A stretch of DNA of 64,000 nucleotides from Hymenobacter setariae (GTDB lineage Bacteria > Bacteroidota > Bacteroidia > Cytophagales > Hymenobacteraceae). Made by a program: the position numbers and the translations under genes. Below the pieces are notes generated by a model. The model was not told where the DNA came from, searched no databases, and saw nothing but the letters and a program-made list of their open reading frames with translations. The stretch is taken from positions 1,098,129 to 1,162,128 of the forward strand of contig NZ_VMRJ01000001.1 in the NCBI RefSeq assembly GCF_007713685.1. Reading direction: 5' to 3'. Positions 9,400 through 16,807 of this stretch are shown piece after piece; within the stretch, counting starts at the first letter, position 1, and every line of letters starts with the position of its first letter.

Positions 9400-10383
9400 T
9401 TACTTGGCGGCCTGCACGCCCTCGGTGGTCATTTGTACGCGCTTCAGGGTGCCGTCTTTGTTGTAGTAGAGGTAGTCGATGCACACCGAGCGGCGGTAGC
9501 TGCTGCCCTTCACGTCCATGCCGCCGTTGTGATAGATGAAGTACGATTTGCCTTTGAAGTCGATAATGGACTGGTGATTGGTGTTTGAATTGCCAGCTAT
9601 TTCGTTGAGTAGCCCTTTGTACTCCCACGGCCCGTCGAGGCTGCGGCTCATGGCGTAGGCTATTTTCTCTGGGAATTCAGTGGCGAAGCTTAGGTAGTAC
9701 CAGCCGTTGTGCTCGTGCACCCAGGGCGCCTCCGTAAAGCGCGGCAACCCACTCACGGTCTGGATGGGGCCATCTAGCTCGGTCATATTGGGCTTGATCT
9801 TGGCGTAGTAGCAAGCCGTATTGCCCCAGAAAAGATAGCCTTGCCCCTTCTTGTCGATAATTACGGTAGGGTCAATGTCGTCCCAGCTGATAGTCGCCGA
9901 CTTGGTCATATCGTTGGTAATCAAAGCCGAGCCGCGGGCGTCTTTAAACGGGCCGGTGGGGTTGTCGGCCACCGCCACCCCAATGGCCTTGCCGGGAATG
10001 GTGCCGTGCTCCACGGCCGCGTACCAATAAAACTTGCCGTTGCGCGCAATCACCTGCGAAGCCCAAGCATCATCCTTGGCCCAAGCAAAATCGCTCACCT
10101 TCAGTGGCGACGGGTGCTCGGTCCAGTTCACCATGTCCTTCGACGAAAAGCACAGCCACTCGTGCATCACGTAGCGCTCCTGCGGGGCGGGCGCTTCGTC
10201 GTGGCCGGTGTAGAGGTACACCGTGCCGTCCTGCACCATCGCGGCTGGGTCGGCGGTGTATTTGGTGCGGATAATGGGGTTGCCACCCGGGCTGGCTGGG
10301 GCCTGCGCCGAGGCAGGGCCAGCCGCCAGCAGCAGACCTAGGGCAACGTTAGGAAGTAAAAGCGACAGGGTTTTACGCAACAT
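9400..10383 (-). CDS. GH43-family glycoside hydrolase (secreted)
   Basis: About 327 residues with a signal peptide ending near ASAQA. The five-bladed GH43 propeller is recognised by the base aspartate in KYTADPAAMVQDG, the second carboxylate in SWDDIDPTVIID and the acid glutamate in RFTEAPWVHEHNGWYYL. GH43 enzymes are inverting beta-xylosidases, alpha-L-arabinofuranosidases or exo-galactanases; the subfamily cannot be fixed here. The open frame reaches 10434 but the ATG at 10383 starts a normal signal peptide. It follows a second GH43 gene on the same strand, and a short inverted repeat (10436-10477) separates them. Both point away from the lacI gene. Confidence 0.93.
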   Translation of the reverse strand: MLRKTLSLLLPNVALGLLLAAGPASAQAPASPGGNPIIRTKYTADPAAMVQDGTVYLYTGHDEAPAPQERYVMHEWLCFSSKDMVNWTEHPSPLKVSDFAWAKDDAWASQVIARNGKFYWYAAVEHGTIPGKAIGVAVADNPTGPFKDARGSALITNDMTKSATISWDDIDPTVIIDKKGQGYLFWGNTACYYAKIKPNMTELDGPIQTVSGLPRFTEAPWVHEHNGWYYLSFATEFPEKIAYAMSRSLDGPWEYKGLLNEIAGNSNTNHQSIIDFKGKSYFIYHNGGMDVKGSSYRRSVCIDYLYYNKDGTLKRVQMTTEGVQAAK

Positions 10384-10435
10384 GGGAGATATGGGAGTGG
10401 GATGGGAAAGCAAAGTTGTTTTAGTTGACAACAAC

Positions 10436-10477
10436 CGCTTGTCATTGCTTCGTCGTGCCTCCTCGTAATGACAAGCG
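10436..10477. repeat. Short inverted repeat, reduced family A element
   Basis: Eleven-base arms, CGCTTGTCATT and AATGACAAGCG, enclose GCTTCGTCGTGCCTCCTCGT. The ends match the outer ends of the longer family A repeats (7473, 23579), so this looks like a deletion derivative. It lies between the two GH43 genes of one operon. Confidence 0.75.
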
Positions 10478-10492
10478 AGTTAAGGTTTAAAG

Positions 10493-11476
10493 CTATTTGG
10501 CGGCCACGGTGGGCCAGCCAGCGGCGCTCCAGACAAGGGGCTCGATGCGCAGCTTGGGGCGGCCGCGGTCGTGGCCGTCGTAGCCGTGAAATATGAGATA
10601 GTCAACCTTATCGAAGGTTGCCACGGCGTTGTGGCCCACGCCAAACCAGTCGGCGTTGCCCTGCAAAACCAGCGTGCCGCCGCCCTGCTCCATAGGCGTG
10701 CCGGCCTGGTCGAGGTAGGGGCCAGTCACGGCCTTAGAGCGGCCCACCATCATCTTGTAGGTGCTTTGGGGACCGCGGCAGCAGTAGTCAAACGACACAA
10801 ACAGGTAGTAATAGTCGCCGTGCCGGAAAATGAACGGCCCCTCAATGGCGCCATCGCCGGGCAGCGAGTCGGTGAGGGTGGCCGTGCGCGGGCGGCGGGC
10901 CAGTGTGCGCCACTGCGCGAGTTCGGCCGGGCCGGTGAGGTCAGGCTTCAACTGCACCAGCTTGATGCCGTTCCAAAATGAGCCAAACGTGAGCCATGGC
11001 GTGCCGCGCTCGTCGCGCACCAGGTTGGGGTCGATAGCGTTCCACATATCGCGGCCGGGCGCCGACTCGATAACTGGGCCGTGGTCGGTCCACTTGAAGT
11101 CGGGCGACTTAGGGTCCAGCGTTTTATTGGTAGCCAGCCCAATGGCCGAGCGATTCTTACCAAACGTGGAGATGGAATAGAACAAGCTGTACTGGCCGTT
11201 GTGATACGAAATATCGGGCGCCCAAATGTGCTCCTTAAATCCCGGCACATCGCGCTGCGCCCAGGCCGGCGGCGTGGCAAAAACCGGCTTTTCGGCAATC
11301 CAGTTCTTGCGGTCTTTCGACGACCACACCGTGACGCCGTTGCCCGTGCCGAAGAGATAGTACGTGCCGTTTTGCTGTGTCAGCACCGGGTCGTGGATGG
11401 GAATGGCCGGTGAGGGGGCCTGCGCTTGGCTGCACAGGCCACGGAGCAGAAGCCCCAGCAGTAAGAGTTTTTTCAT
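10493..11476 (-). CDS. GH43-family arabinan endo-1,5-alpha-L-arabinosidase-like enzyme
   Basis: About 327 residues with a signal peptide (MKKLLLLGLLLRGLCSQAQA). The GH43 pattern is clear: base aspartate in AIPIHDPVLTQQNGTYYLF, HIWAPDISYHNGQYSLFYS, the aspartate in MWNAIDPNLVRDERG and the acid glutamate in DGAIEGPFIFRHGDYYYLF. The HIWAPDIS and SFDYCCRG features are typical of endo-arabinanases that cut alpha-1,5-arabinan. The frame opens at 11551, but the ATG at 11476 gives a clean signal peptide. It is the first gene of the minus-strand GH43 pair, divergent from lacI, with two CG-centred palindromes in the shared promoter region. Confidence 0.93.
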   Translation of the reverse strand: MKKLLLLGLLLRGLCSQAQAPSPAIPIHDPVLTQQNGTYYLFGTGNGVTVWSSKDRKNWIAEKPVFATPPAWAQRDVPGFKEHIWAPDISYHNGQYSLFYSISTFGKNRSAIGLATNKTLDPKSPDFKWTDHGPVIESAPGRDMWNAIDPNLVRDERGTPWLTFGSFWNGIKLVQLKPDLTGPAELAQWRTLARRPRTATLTDSLPGDGAIEGPFIFRHGDYYYLFVSFDYCCRGPQSTYKMMVGRSKAVTGPYLDQAGTPMEQGGGTLVLQGNADWFGVGHNAVATFDKVDYLIFHGYDGHDRGRPKLRIEPLVWSAAGWPTVAAK

Positions 11477-11488
11477 AAGCGCGGCTTT

Positions 11489-11504
11489 ACATAAACGATT
11501 GTGT
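11489..11504. promoter_or_regulatory. Putative LacI-type operator, GH43-proximal
   Basis: ACATAAACGATTGTGT is an imperfect CG-centred palindrome, flanked by CTTTAC and GTAAAG, which extend the symmetry. It begins 13 bp upstream of the GH43 ATG at 11476 and so would block transcription there. It resembles the perfect site at 11624-11639 in 11 of 16 positions. Confidence 0.55.
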
Positions 11505-11623
11505 AAAGAACTACGAAGTACGCGTTTTTTCCGGAATATATAGATAGGCAAGACACACTTCCTGCAACAAACCGAGAAGGTGCCACCCTAGCTCAACCAG
11601 ATTATAACCTATCTATCGCTTAC

Positions 11624-11639
11624 GCACAAACGTTTGTGC
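11624..11639. promoter_or_regulatory. Putative LacI-type operator, perfect 16-bp palindrome
   Basis: GCACAAACGTTTGTGC is a perfect palindrome centred on CG, in the gap between the divergent GH43 and lacI genes. CG-centred symmetric sites are the usual targets of LacI/GalR helix-turn-helix proteins. It probably serves autoregulation and control of the GH43 pair. Confidence 0.65.
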
Positions 11640-11819
11640 TTACGGATGGGTTTGCACAAGTAATAACTACAATAAACGTCTAGGTTAACTAAGGAGTCAC
11701 TTGCTAAGCAGGAGCTTAAAAACCGGCACCTAGGGCCAAAAAAGCCATTTTTTTTCTTCTCCCCTTAGCTTTGTGGTTGCATCTGACCGGCCTTTTTGCT
11801 GCCGGCTCGCCGTGCAGTT

Positions 11820-12875
11820 ATGACTCCCCGCAAAAAGCAACCGACTACCACCCCGCACACTGTTTCGATGGCCGACCTCGCCCGGGAGCTAGGTGTGTCG
11901 ATGACGACCATCTCGCGGGCCCTGAGCGACCACCACAGCATCGGGGCGGCTACCAAGCAGCGGGTGCTCAAGCTGGCCAAGAAGCTCAACTACCAGCCCA
12001 ATCACCTCGCCGCCGCTTTACGCAAGGGCCAAAGCCGCTTGCTGGGCGTGGTGGTGCCCTACATTGAGGGCAAGTTTTTCCCGTCGGTTATCCAGGGTAT
12101 CGAGCAGGCCGCCAGCAAGGCCGGCTTCAGCGTCATCGTGTGTCAGTCGCACGAAGACGTGCAGATAGAGCGCCGCAACGTGGAAACGCTGCTGCACGCC
12201 CAAGTAGCGGGGGTGCTGGTATCGCTGGCTCGCAACACGCAGGAGTTTCACCACTTTGACAAGGTGCGGGCGCGCGGCATTCCACTGGTTTTCTTCGACC
12301 GCATCCCAACCAGCGAGTATGTCAATTCGGTGGTGCTCAATGACCAGGCGGGCGGCTTTGCGGCTACCAACCACCTATTGGAGCAGGGCTGCCGCCGCAT
12401 TGCGCACTTAGCGGGGCCGCAGCACCTCAACATCTACCGCGAGCGGCAGCAAGGCTACCTCAACGCGCTGGCTGCCCACGGCATCGCACCTGAGGAAGAG
12501 CTCATTATCTACTCCGACATGACGCAGGAAGACGGCGCGCAAGCCACGCGCCAGCTACTCATGCTGCCTACCCCCGTCGATGGCATCTTCGGGGCTGGCG
12601 ACTCGGTTATCCTAGGTGCCCTGCAAACGCTCAAGAGCCAAGGCATCCGCGTGCCGCAAGACATTGCCCTGGCAGGCTTCAGCAATGAGGGCTTCACGGC
12701 CATTACGGAACCTAGGCTCACTTCTGTTGACCAGCGCTGCGAGGAGATGGGCGAAGCTGTAGTACGCTTGTTTTTGGAGCTATCCACCGCGCCCGAGGCT
12801 CAGTTTGTGCAGCGCCAAGTAGTGCTGCAGCCCGAGCTATTCATTCGTGAGTCGTCGCTGCAAGTCCCGGCTTAG
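11820..12875 (+). CDS. LacI/GalR-family transcriptional regulator
   Basis: About 351 residues. The N-terminal helix-turn-helix and hinge are clear (VSMADLARELGVSMTTISRA, then LNYQPNHLAAALRKG), followed by a periplasmic-binding-protein-like sensor domain (VVVPYIEGKFFPSVIQGIEQ; PQDIALAGFSNEGFTAIT). Such proteins repress or activate catabolic genes in response to a sugar or phosphorylated sugar. The ATG at 11820 gives the natural start; the frame extends slightly upstream without a better start. Palindromes in its promoter region and upstream of susC, the GH97 gene and kduD are candidate targets. The effector is unknown; a product of fucose, arabinose or uronate catabolism is likely from context. 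Confidence 0.95.
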   Translation: MTPRKKQPTTTPHTVSMADLARELGVSMTTISRALSDHHSIGAATKQRVLKLAKKLNYQPNHLAAALRKGQSRLLGVVVPYIEGKFFPSVIQGIEQAASKAGFSVIVCQSHEDVQIERRNVETLLHAQVAGVLVSLARNTQEFHHFDKVRARGIPLVFFDRIPTSEYVNSVVLNDQAGGFAATNHLLEQGCRRIAHLAGPQHLNIYRERQQGYLNALAAHGIAPEEELIIYSDMTQEDGAQATRQLLMLPTPVDGIFGAGDSVILGALQTLKSQGIRVPQDIALAGFSNEGFTAITEPRLTSVDQRCEEMGEAVVRLFLELSTAPEAQFVQRQVVLQPELFIRESSLQVPA

Positions 12876-13208
12876 CTCTGTCAGCCCAGCCAGCGGCGAA
12901 GCATATAGTCTAAAAGCGTGTTCGAATAGTAAAGAACTACGGTAAGGTATTTTAACTTGAATTGCCAGTGGGCAGAGAGGCCTTTTCGGTAAGCTAGCAG
13001 CCGGCGAAGCGCAGGATTTTATAGCGCGTGCGGCAGGAACTGGTGCAATCTCAACGCCTCATTCAACCTTGACCGCGGCCACGCTACCTTAGGCTACCAC
13101 TTATCTCCCCAAGTTGAAGCCGGCCTGCTGAATTACATACTTTAGCTCGCTGTTCATTGCAACTAGACCACCCAACCAGTAGCAGAGCCACTTCTGTGCT
13201 TCTATCGC
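12876..13208. other. Non-coding gap between lacI and araC-type genes
   Basis: A 333-bp stretch of ordinary composition. I see no gene, no clear hairpin terminator and no copy of the intergenic repeats. It presumably holds the end of the lacI transcript and the promoter of the AraC gene. Confidence 0.5.
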
Positions 13209-14090
13209 ATGAGCCCTAGCCCCTCCCCCCTCCTCAATTTAGAGTTGAAGGGCTTCAAGGTGTACGAGAAAAACTTTACGCTGCAGGAGACGGAGCAGAC
13301 ACGACTTGCTGCACAGCTATTTAGCCGGCGCGACTATTACAAAGTGCTGTTGATGGAAAGCAAGTGCCTGATTCACTACGCGCACCAAAGCCTGGAGCTG
13401 GACGGGCAGTACTTGTTCTTTACCAATCCGCATATTCCCTATTCGCTGGAGCTGCGCACAGACCGGCTGCGCGCCCACGCCTGCTTGTTTACTGAGGAGT
13501 TTGTGAAAGCCGCCGACCGTTCGGAAAGCCTGCACCAGTCGCCGCTGTTTCGCATTGGCAGCCCCCCGCTATTTAAACTCCCTGCGCAGCAAGCCGAATA
13601 TGTCAGAAGTATCTTTCACAAGATGTTGGCCGAGCAGCAAGGGGACTATCCGTTCAAGGGCGACCTGATTCGCACGTATGTGCAGTTGCTCATTCACGAG
13701 GCGCTGCACCTACAGCCAGTGGATACGTTTTTTCAACCTAAGAACGCCGCGACCCGCCTCACGTCGCTCTTTCTGGAACTGCTGGAGCGCCTGTTTCCGA
13801 TTGAGCTTCCAACGCAGCAGTTGCCCCTCAAAACGCCGCAGGAATTTGCCGACCGGCTGGCTGTGCAAGTCAATCACCTCAACAAAGCCGTGAAGCAGGT
13901 AACGGGCAAGCCGACCAGTGCTCACATTGCCGGCCGCATCCTAGACGAGGCCAAGGCACTTCTACAGCACACCGACTGGAGCGTCGCCAGCATTGCCGCT
14001 TGCCTCGGCTTTGAATACCCTACTTACTTCAACAACTTCTTCAAGAAGCACACCGGCCACACGCCCCTCTCCCTCCGCCGCAAGGCCTAA
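13209..14090 (+). CDS. AraC-family transcriptional regulator
   Basis: 293 residues. The C-terminal third has two helix-turn-helix units, one around FADRLAVQVNHLNKAVKQVT and one around WSVASIAACLGFEYPTYFNN followed by FFKKHTGHTPLSLRRKA, the AraC signature. The N-terminal 150 residues form a cupin-like sensing domain without a confident ligand. The gene is followed after 154 bp by an SDR gene whose promoter has a direct-repeat site like those before two aldo/keto reductases further on. AraC proteins normally bind such direct repeats, so it is a candidate activator of the SDR. A second, different AraC protein is encoded at 21742. Confidence 0.93.
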   Translation: MSPSPSPLLNLELKGFKVYEKNFTLQETEQTRLAAQLFSRRDYYKVLLMESKCLIHYAHQSLELDGQYLFFTNPHIPYSLELRTDRLRAHACLFTEEFVKAADRSESLHQSPLFRIGSPPLFKLPAQQAEYVRSIFHKMLAEQQGDYPFKGDLIRTYVQLLIHEALHLQPVDTFFQPKNAATRLTSLFLELLERLFPIELPTQQLPLKTPQEFADRLAVQVNHLNKAVKQVTGKPTSAHIAGRILDEAKALLQHTDWSVASIAACLGFEYPTYFNNFFKKHTGHTPLSLRRKA

Positions 14091-14162
14091 GCGGACTTGG
14101 TGGGCCCCGCTGCCCCGTCGGCGCACCCTAGGTAGCTGCCGCGCCTGGGTAAGCATGGCATG

Positions 14163-14223
14163 TTTTGTATACTTTTTAGATTGATTTCAGTTACCTGCCC
14201 GTTTGAGCAGGCCTGGAACTTTG
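14163..14223 (+). promoter_or_regulatory. Promoter with AraC-type direct repeat, SDR gene
   Basis: Half-sites TTTTGTAT (14163-14170) and ATTTCAGT (14184-14191) start 21 bp apart, two helical turns. A -7 element GAACTTTG (14216-14223) starts 32 bp after the second half-site. The same 21/32 geometry occurs at 19325-19385 and 20498-20558. The second half-site is the weakest of the set. The ATG follows at 14245. Confidence 0.5.
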
Positions 14224-14244
14224 CATCTGTCTTTTATCAAGAAA

Positions 14245-15048
14245 ATGAGTCAGATGGAAAGCAACCAAAATCAATATCAAGACCTCGCTGGTAAAACGGC
14301 GTTGGTAACGGGTGGCACCAAAGGCATTGGCAAAGCCATTGCGGACAAGTTGAGCCAAGCAGGCGCCCAGGTTATTATTACCGCCCGCCAGCATCCTGAA
14401 GAAACCAAACTGGCCCATCATTTTATCGCGGCCGATTTGACCCAGCCGCAACAGGTAGACCAGCTCGCCCAGGCCATCAACGAAAGGTTTGGAGGCCTAG
14501 ATATTCTAATTGATAATATCGGCGGCGTGACGGCGCCAGGTGGAGGATTTAGTAGCTTAACGGACCAGCACTGGGAGCAGGAGTTGCAATTCAACTTACT
14601 GGCTGCTATTCGACTAGACCGCGCGCTGCTACCCAGCATGATAGCGAGAAAAAGCGGGGTGATTATTCACGTCTCGTCAGTGGCTGGTGTAAAGCCCGTG
14701 TGGTATCAGAATATGGCGTATGCCGTGTCTAAAGCAGGGTTAAATGCTTACAGCAAAGCGCTTTCTACTGAACTTGCCCCCCAGGGCATACGCGTGTTGA
14801 CCGTTTCGCCAGGGGCAACCAACACGCCCCTGATGCAACAACTCATTCAGAAGGCGGCGGCCACTTCCGGCCTCAGTGCAGAGGAAACCTTTCAACAAAT
14901 GGCGGCTCGCGTGGGCGGTATTCCCATGGGGCGCATGGCGGAACCGAAGGAAGTTGCTTCGCTGGTGTATTTTCTGGCTTCACCTGCCGCATCCTACTTA
15001 ACCGGCGCCAACTACTTAGTTGATGGAGGTATTGTGCCAGTAGTATAA
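14245..15048 (+). CDS. SDR-family NAD(P)-dependent oxidoreductase
   Basis: About 267 residues, classical short-chain dehydrogenase. The nucleotide loop is TGGTKGIG, the catalytic serine lies in IIHVSSVAG and the catalytic pair in YAVSK. The usual NNAG motif is replaced by DNIGG. The C-terminal SYLTGANYLVDGG is typical. Substrate is unknown. A TTG at 14203 is in frame, but the ATG at 14245 (or 14254) fits the family start and the proposed promoter. Base composition is lower in GC than neighbours and the gene contains no CCTAGG, unlike most genes here, so it may be a recent arrival. The adjacent AraC gene and its direct-repeat promoter suggest induction by that regulator. Confidence 0.92.
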   Translation: MSQMESNQNQYQDLAGKTALVTGGTKGIGKAIADKLSQAGAQVIITARQHPEETKLAHHFIAADLTQPQQVDQLAQAINERFGGLDILIDNIGGVTAPGGGFSSLTDQHWEQELQFNLLAAIRLDRALLPSMIARKSGVIIHVSSVAGVKPVWYQNMAYAVSKAGLNAYSKALSTELAPQGIRVLTVSPGATNTPLMQQLIQKAAATSGLSAEETFQQMAARVGGIPMGRMAEPKEVASLVYFLASPAASYLTGANYLVDGGIVPVV

Positions 15049-15236
15049 GCTTGGCGAAGGACTGGACTTAATTTAGCAGCCGAACGGTTGGGCGATAACG
15101 GCACTATTCCTGCCAGCTACCAGCCGACGTGCGCGGCAATGGCCTGCGTTCCCTAGGTCCCTTACCATACTCTTTGTCAGTTACTAACGCAAGCCCAAGG
15201 GCAGCGCGCCTAAATTCTATACAACTACCTTAAAAG

Positions 15237-15318
15237 CTGTCATACTGAATCTGCGAAGCATCTTTTCACGCTAGGGTTAATAACCGTGAAAAGATGCTTC
15301 GCAAGCTCAGCATGACAG
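15237..15318. repeat. Long intergenic inverted repeat, family B copy 1
   Basis: Outer ends CTGTCATACTGA and complement, inner perfect 19-bp arms (15252-15270 and 15285-15303: TGCGAAGCATCTTTTCACG and complement). It lies between the convergent SDR and a small hypothetical gene. Family B copies also occur at 21604-21704 and 47749-47832. The rest of the 15049-15375 gap shows no gene. Confidence 0.9.
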
Positions 15319-15375
15319 TTTTTGTGCTTTAGGGCCAAAAGCTCGCTAGGCGCTTCGGTCGCTTTACGCAGAGGC

Positions 15376-15864
15376 CTACTCGTCCTCGGTTGGGTTGGGT
15401 GTATTCAGCCCTAGGTGCTGGCTTTGAGAAGCCGCGGGCTGGTCGGGTGCCTGGCCGCCGTAGCCCCCGGTATAGGGGTTTTGGTCGGTATCTGTTTGGC
15501 GGTCGCTCAGGTCTTCGCGGCCGCCGCTACTGCCTACCCCACCCCGTTGGCTGCTCTGGTCGTAGCCACGGTCTTCGTCGCCGGTATCGGCAGTCTGGCC
15601 CATGCCCATGCTGCGGCCCACGTCGCCGTAATGGCCGCCGGGAGCGGCGCCTTGCTGCCGTTGCTGGTCGAAGTCGGAGCCCTGAGCTGTTTTGGCCTCG
15701 GAGCTTGCATCTTGCTGGGCCGATGCACTATCTGTATCAGCTAGCACCGGCGACATGTCGTGGGCATCGTCGCGCGAGGTGGTGGCGGGGCCTTGGTCGG
15801 CGCCCAATTGGGTGGGGTCTGGCGGGCGCTGTTGCTCGCCTGCGGGTTGGTCGGAGGTAGCCAT
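15376..15864 (-). CDS. Hypothetical low-complexity, probably disordered protein
   Basis: 162 residues from the ATG at 15864 (the frame is open further upstream to 15918, but MATSDQPAGEQQ is the better start). The sequence is very rich in Gln, Gly, Asp, Ser and Pro, with no cysteine, no signal peptide and almost no large hydrophobic residues, so it is expected to be intrinsically disordered and cytoplasmic. I do not recognise a family. Such acidic, hydrophilic proteins can act in stress or desiccation tolerance, but nothing here proves it. It stands alone between two gene clusters, with no partner in either direction. The reading frame is not unusually long for such GC-rich DNA, so there is some risk that it is not a gene. 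Confidence 0.6.
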   Translation of the reverse strand: MATSDQPAGEQQRPPDPTQLGADQGPATTSRDDAHDMSPVLADTDSASAQQDASSEAKTAQGSDFDQQRQQGAAPGGHYGDVGRSMGMGQTADTGDEDRGYDQSSQRGGVGSSGGREDLSDRQTDTDQNPYTGGYGGQAPDQPAASQSQHLGLNTPNPTEDE

Positions 15865-16104
15865 AAGTGGGTAGGAAAAGAATGGTGTGAAGCACGCAAC
15901 AAGAGCACTGAAAAGCAACTCCCGGCGGCGTATCCTTTCTATAGCCTACTGCGCTCACGGCAGAAAGTTGCGGGTGGCTGGTGGTGCTATCACCCGTTGG
16001 GCGTGCTGCCTAGCCGGCCAGCGCCCATATTTCTGCTACCTTAAGGCTCATACCGATGCCGCAAGCGTCGCTAATAAGTCTCATTCCTCTGTAATCCTCA
16101 CTTT

Positions 16105-16629
16105 ATGCCTGCCTCCTCTGCTACCTTACTAGTACTTGGCGCTTGCCTGCTAGCACCTTGCTCCTACGGCCAGGCTGGCCCGGCTGCCAAAGCCAGAACG
16201 ACACCTGACACTAGCACTACGCGCGGCACTGCCTACTCTATTCCGCTGGGGCCCTTGGCCAGCCAGCGCTTAGTCAAGCCCGAACGTGTCTTCCAGGGGC
16301 CAGCTCATTACGCGGCAACACTACCCGTGCGGCGCAATAAAGAAGGCCGCATTGGCATCACGGTGGCAGTCAACCCCCAAGCGCACAGCGTGCAGAAACT
16401 AGACGCGCTCCTCCTTCCACTCGACGCTGCGGTGACCTACCGCCAGCTTGGCCAGGGCATTGGCCGTTACGATGCACCCACGGGCCGTTATTATTTCAGC
16501 GCGGTTTACCAAACCATTCGCAAGCTGCCTAATGGCTACATCAATTATGACCCCGGCCGGGTGATTACGGGCTGGGTCAAGCCTGGCACCTCGCAGGCGG
16601 CAGTAGCCGACGAAGCTATTCCTAATTAA
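16105..16629 (+). CDS. Hypothetical exported protein
   Basis: 174 residues with an N-terminal hydrophobic signal sequence (ATLLVLGACLLAPCSYGQAG). A cysteine at the end of the hydrophobic stretch could make it a lipoprotein, but the following SYGQA also fits ordinary signal peptidase cleavage. The mature part is soluble, has no repeats and ends in an acidic tail. A recognisable segment, NGYINYDPGRVITGWVKPGT, does not match a family I know. It is followed after about 180 bp by the GH97 gene on the same strand but need not belong to that operon. Function unknown. Confidence 0.7.
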   Translation: MPASSATLLVLGACLLAPCSYGQAGPAAKARTTPDTSTTRGTAYSIPLGPLASQRLVKPERVFQGPAHYAATLPVRRNKEGRIGITVAVNPQAHSVQKLDALLLPLDAAVTYRQLGQGIGRYDAPTGRYYFSAVYQTIRKLPNGYINYDPGRVITGWVKPGTSQAAVADEAIPN

Positions 16630-16788
16630 GGGAGCCGGTAAAAGCACCTGGCTTAGGGTCAGCCGAATAAGTCTGGACCAGCTACCGTGAGCACTCCGGC
16701 GCGGCGCTATCACCAGCAACTTTGCAGAAATAAATCGGGTGCCGGCCGGCAACCTGCGGAGGCAAACCGTAGACTATGGCCTAGCTCC

Positions 16789-16800
16789 GAAATCGATTTC
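16789..16800. promoter_or_regulatory. Putative LacI-type operator before GH97 gene
   Basis: GAAATCGATTTC is a perfect 12-bp CG-centred palindrome ending 7 bp before the GH97 ATG at 16808. It shares the AATCGATT core with sites before susC and kduD. Position over the translation start region fits repression. Confidence 0.5.
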
Positions 16801-16807
16801 TGAAAGA

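Larger units (their letters stand above)
11477..11819. promoter_or_regulatory. Divergent regulatory region between GH43 pair and lacI
   Basis: This 343-bp gap carries both promoters. It is more AT-rich than the genes and holds two LacI-type palindromes (11489-11504 and 11624-11639). A Bacteroidota-like -7 element TAGCTTTG is at 11766-11773, 47 bp before the lacI ATG; no convincing TTG -33 element lies at standard spacing. No other gene is seen. Confidence 0.6.
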
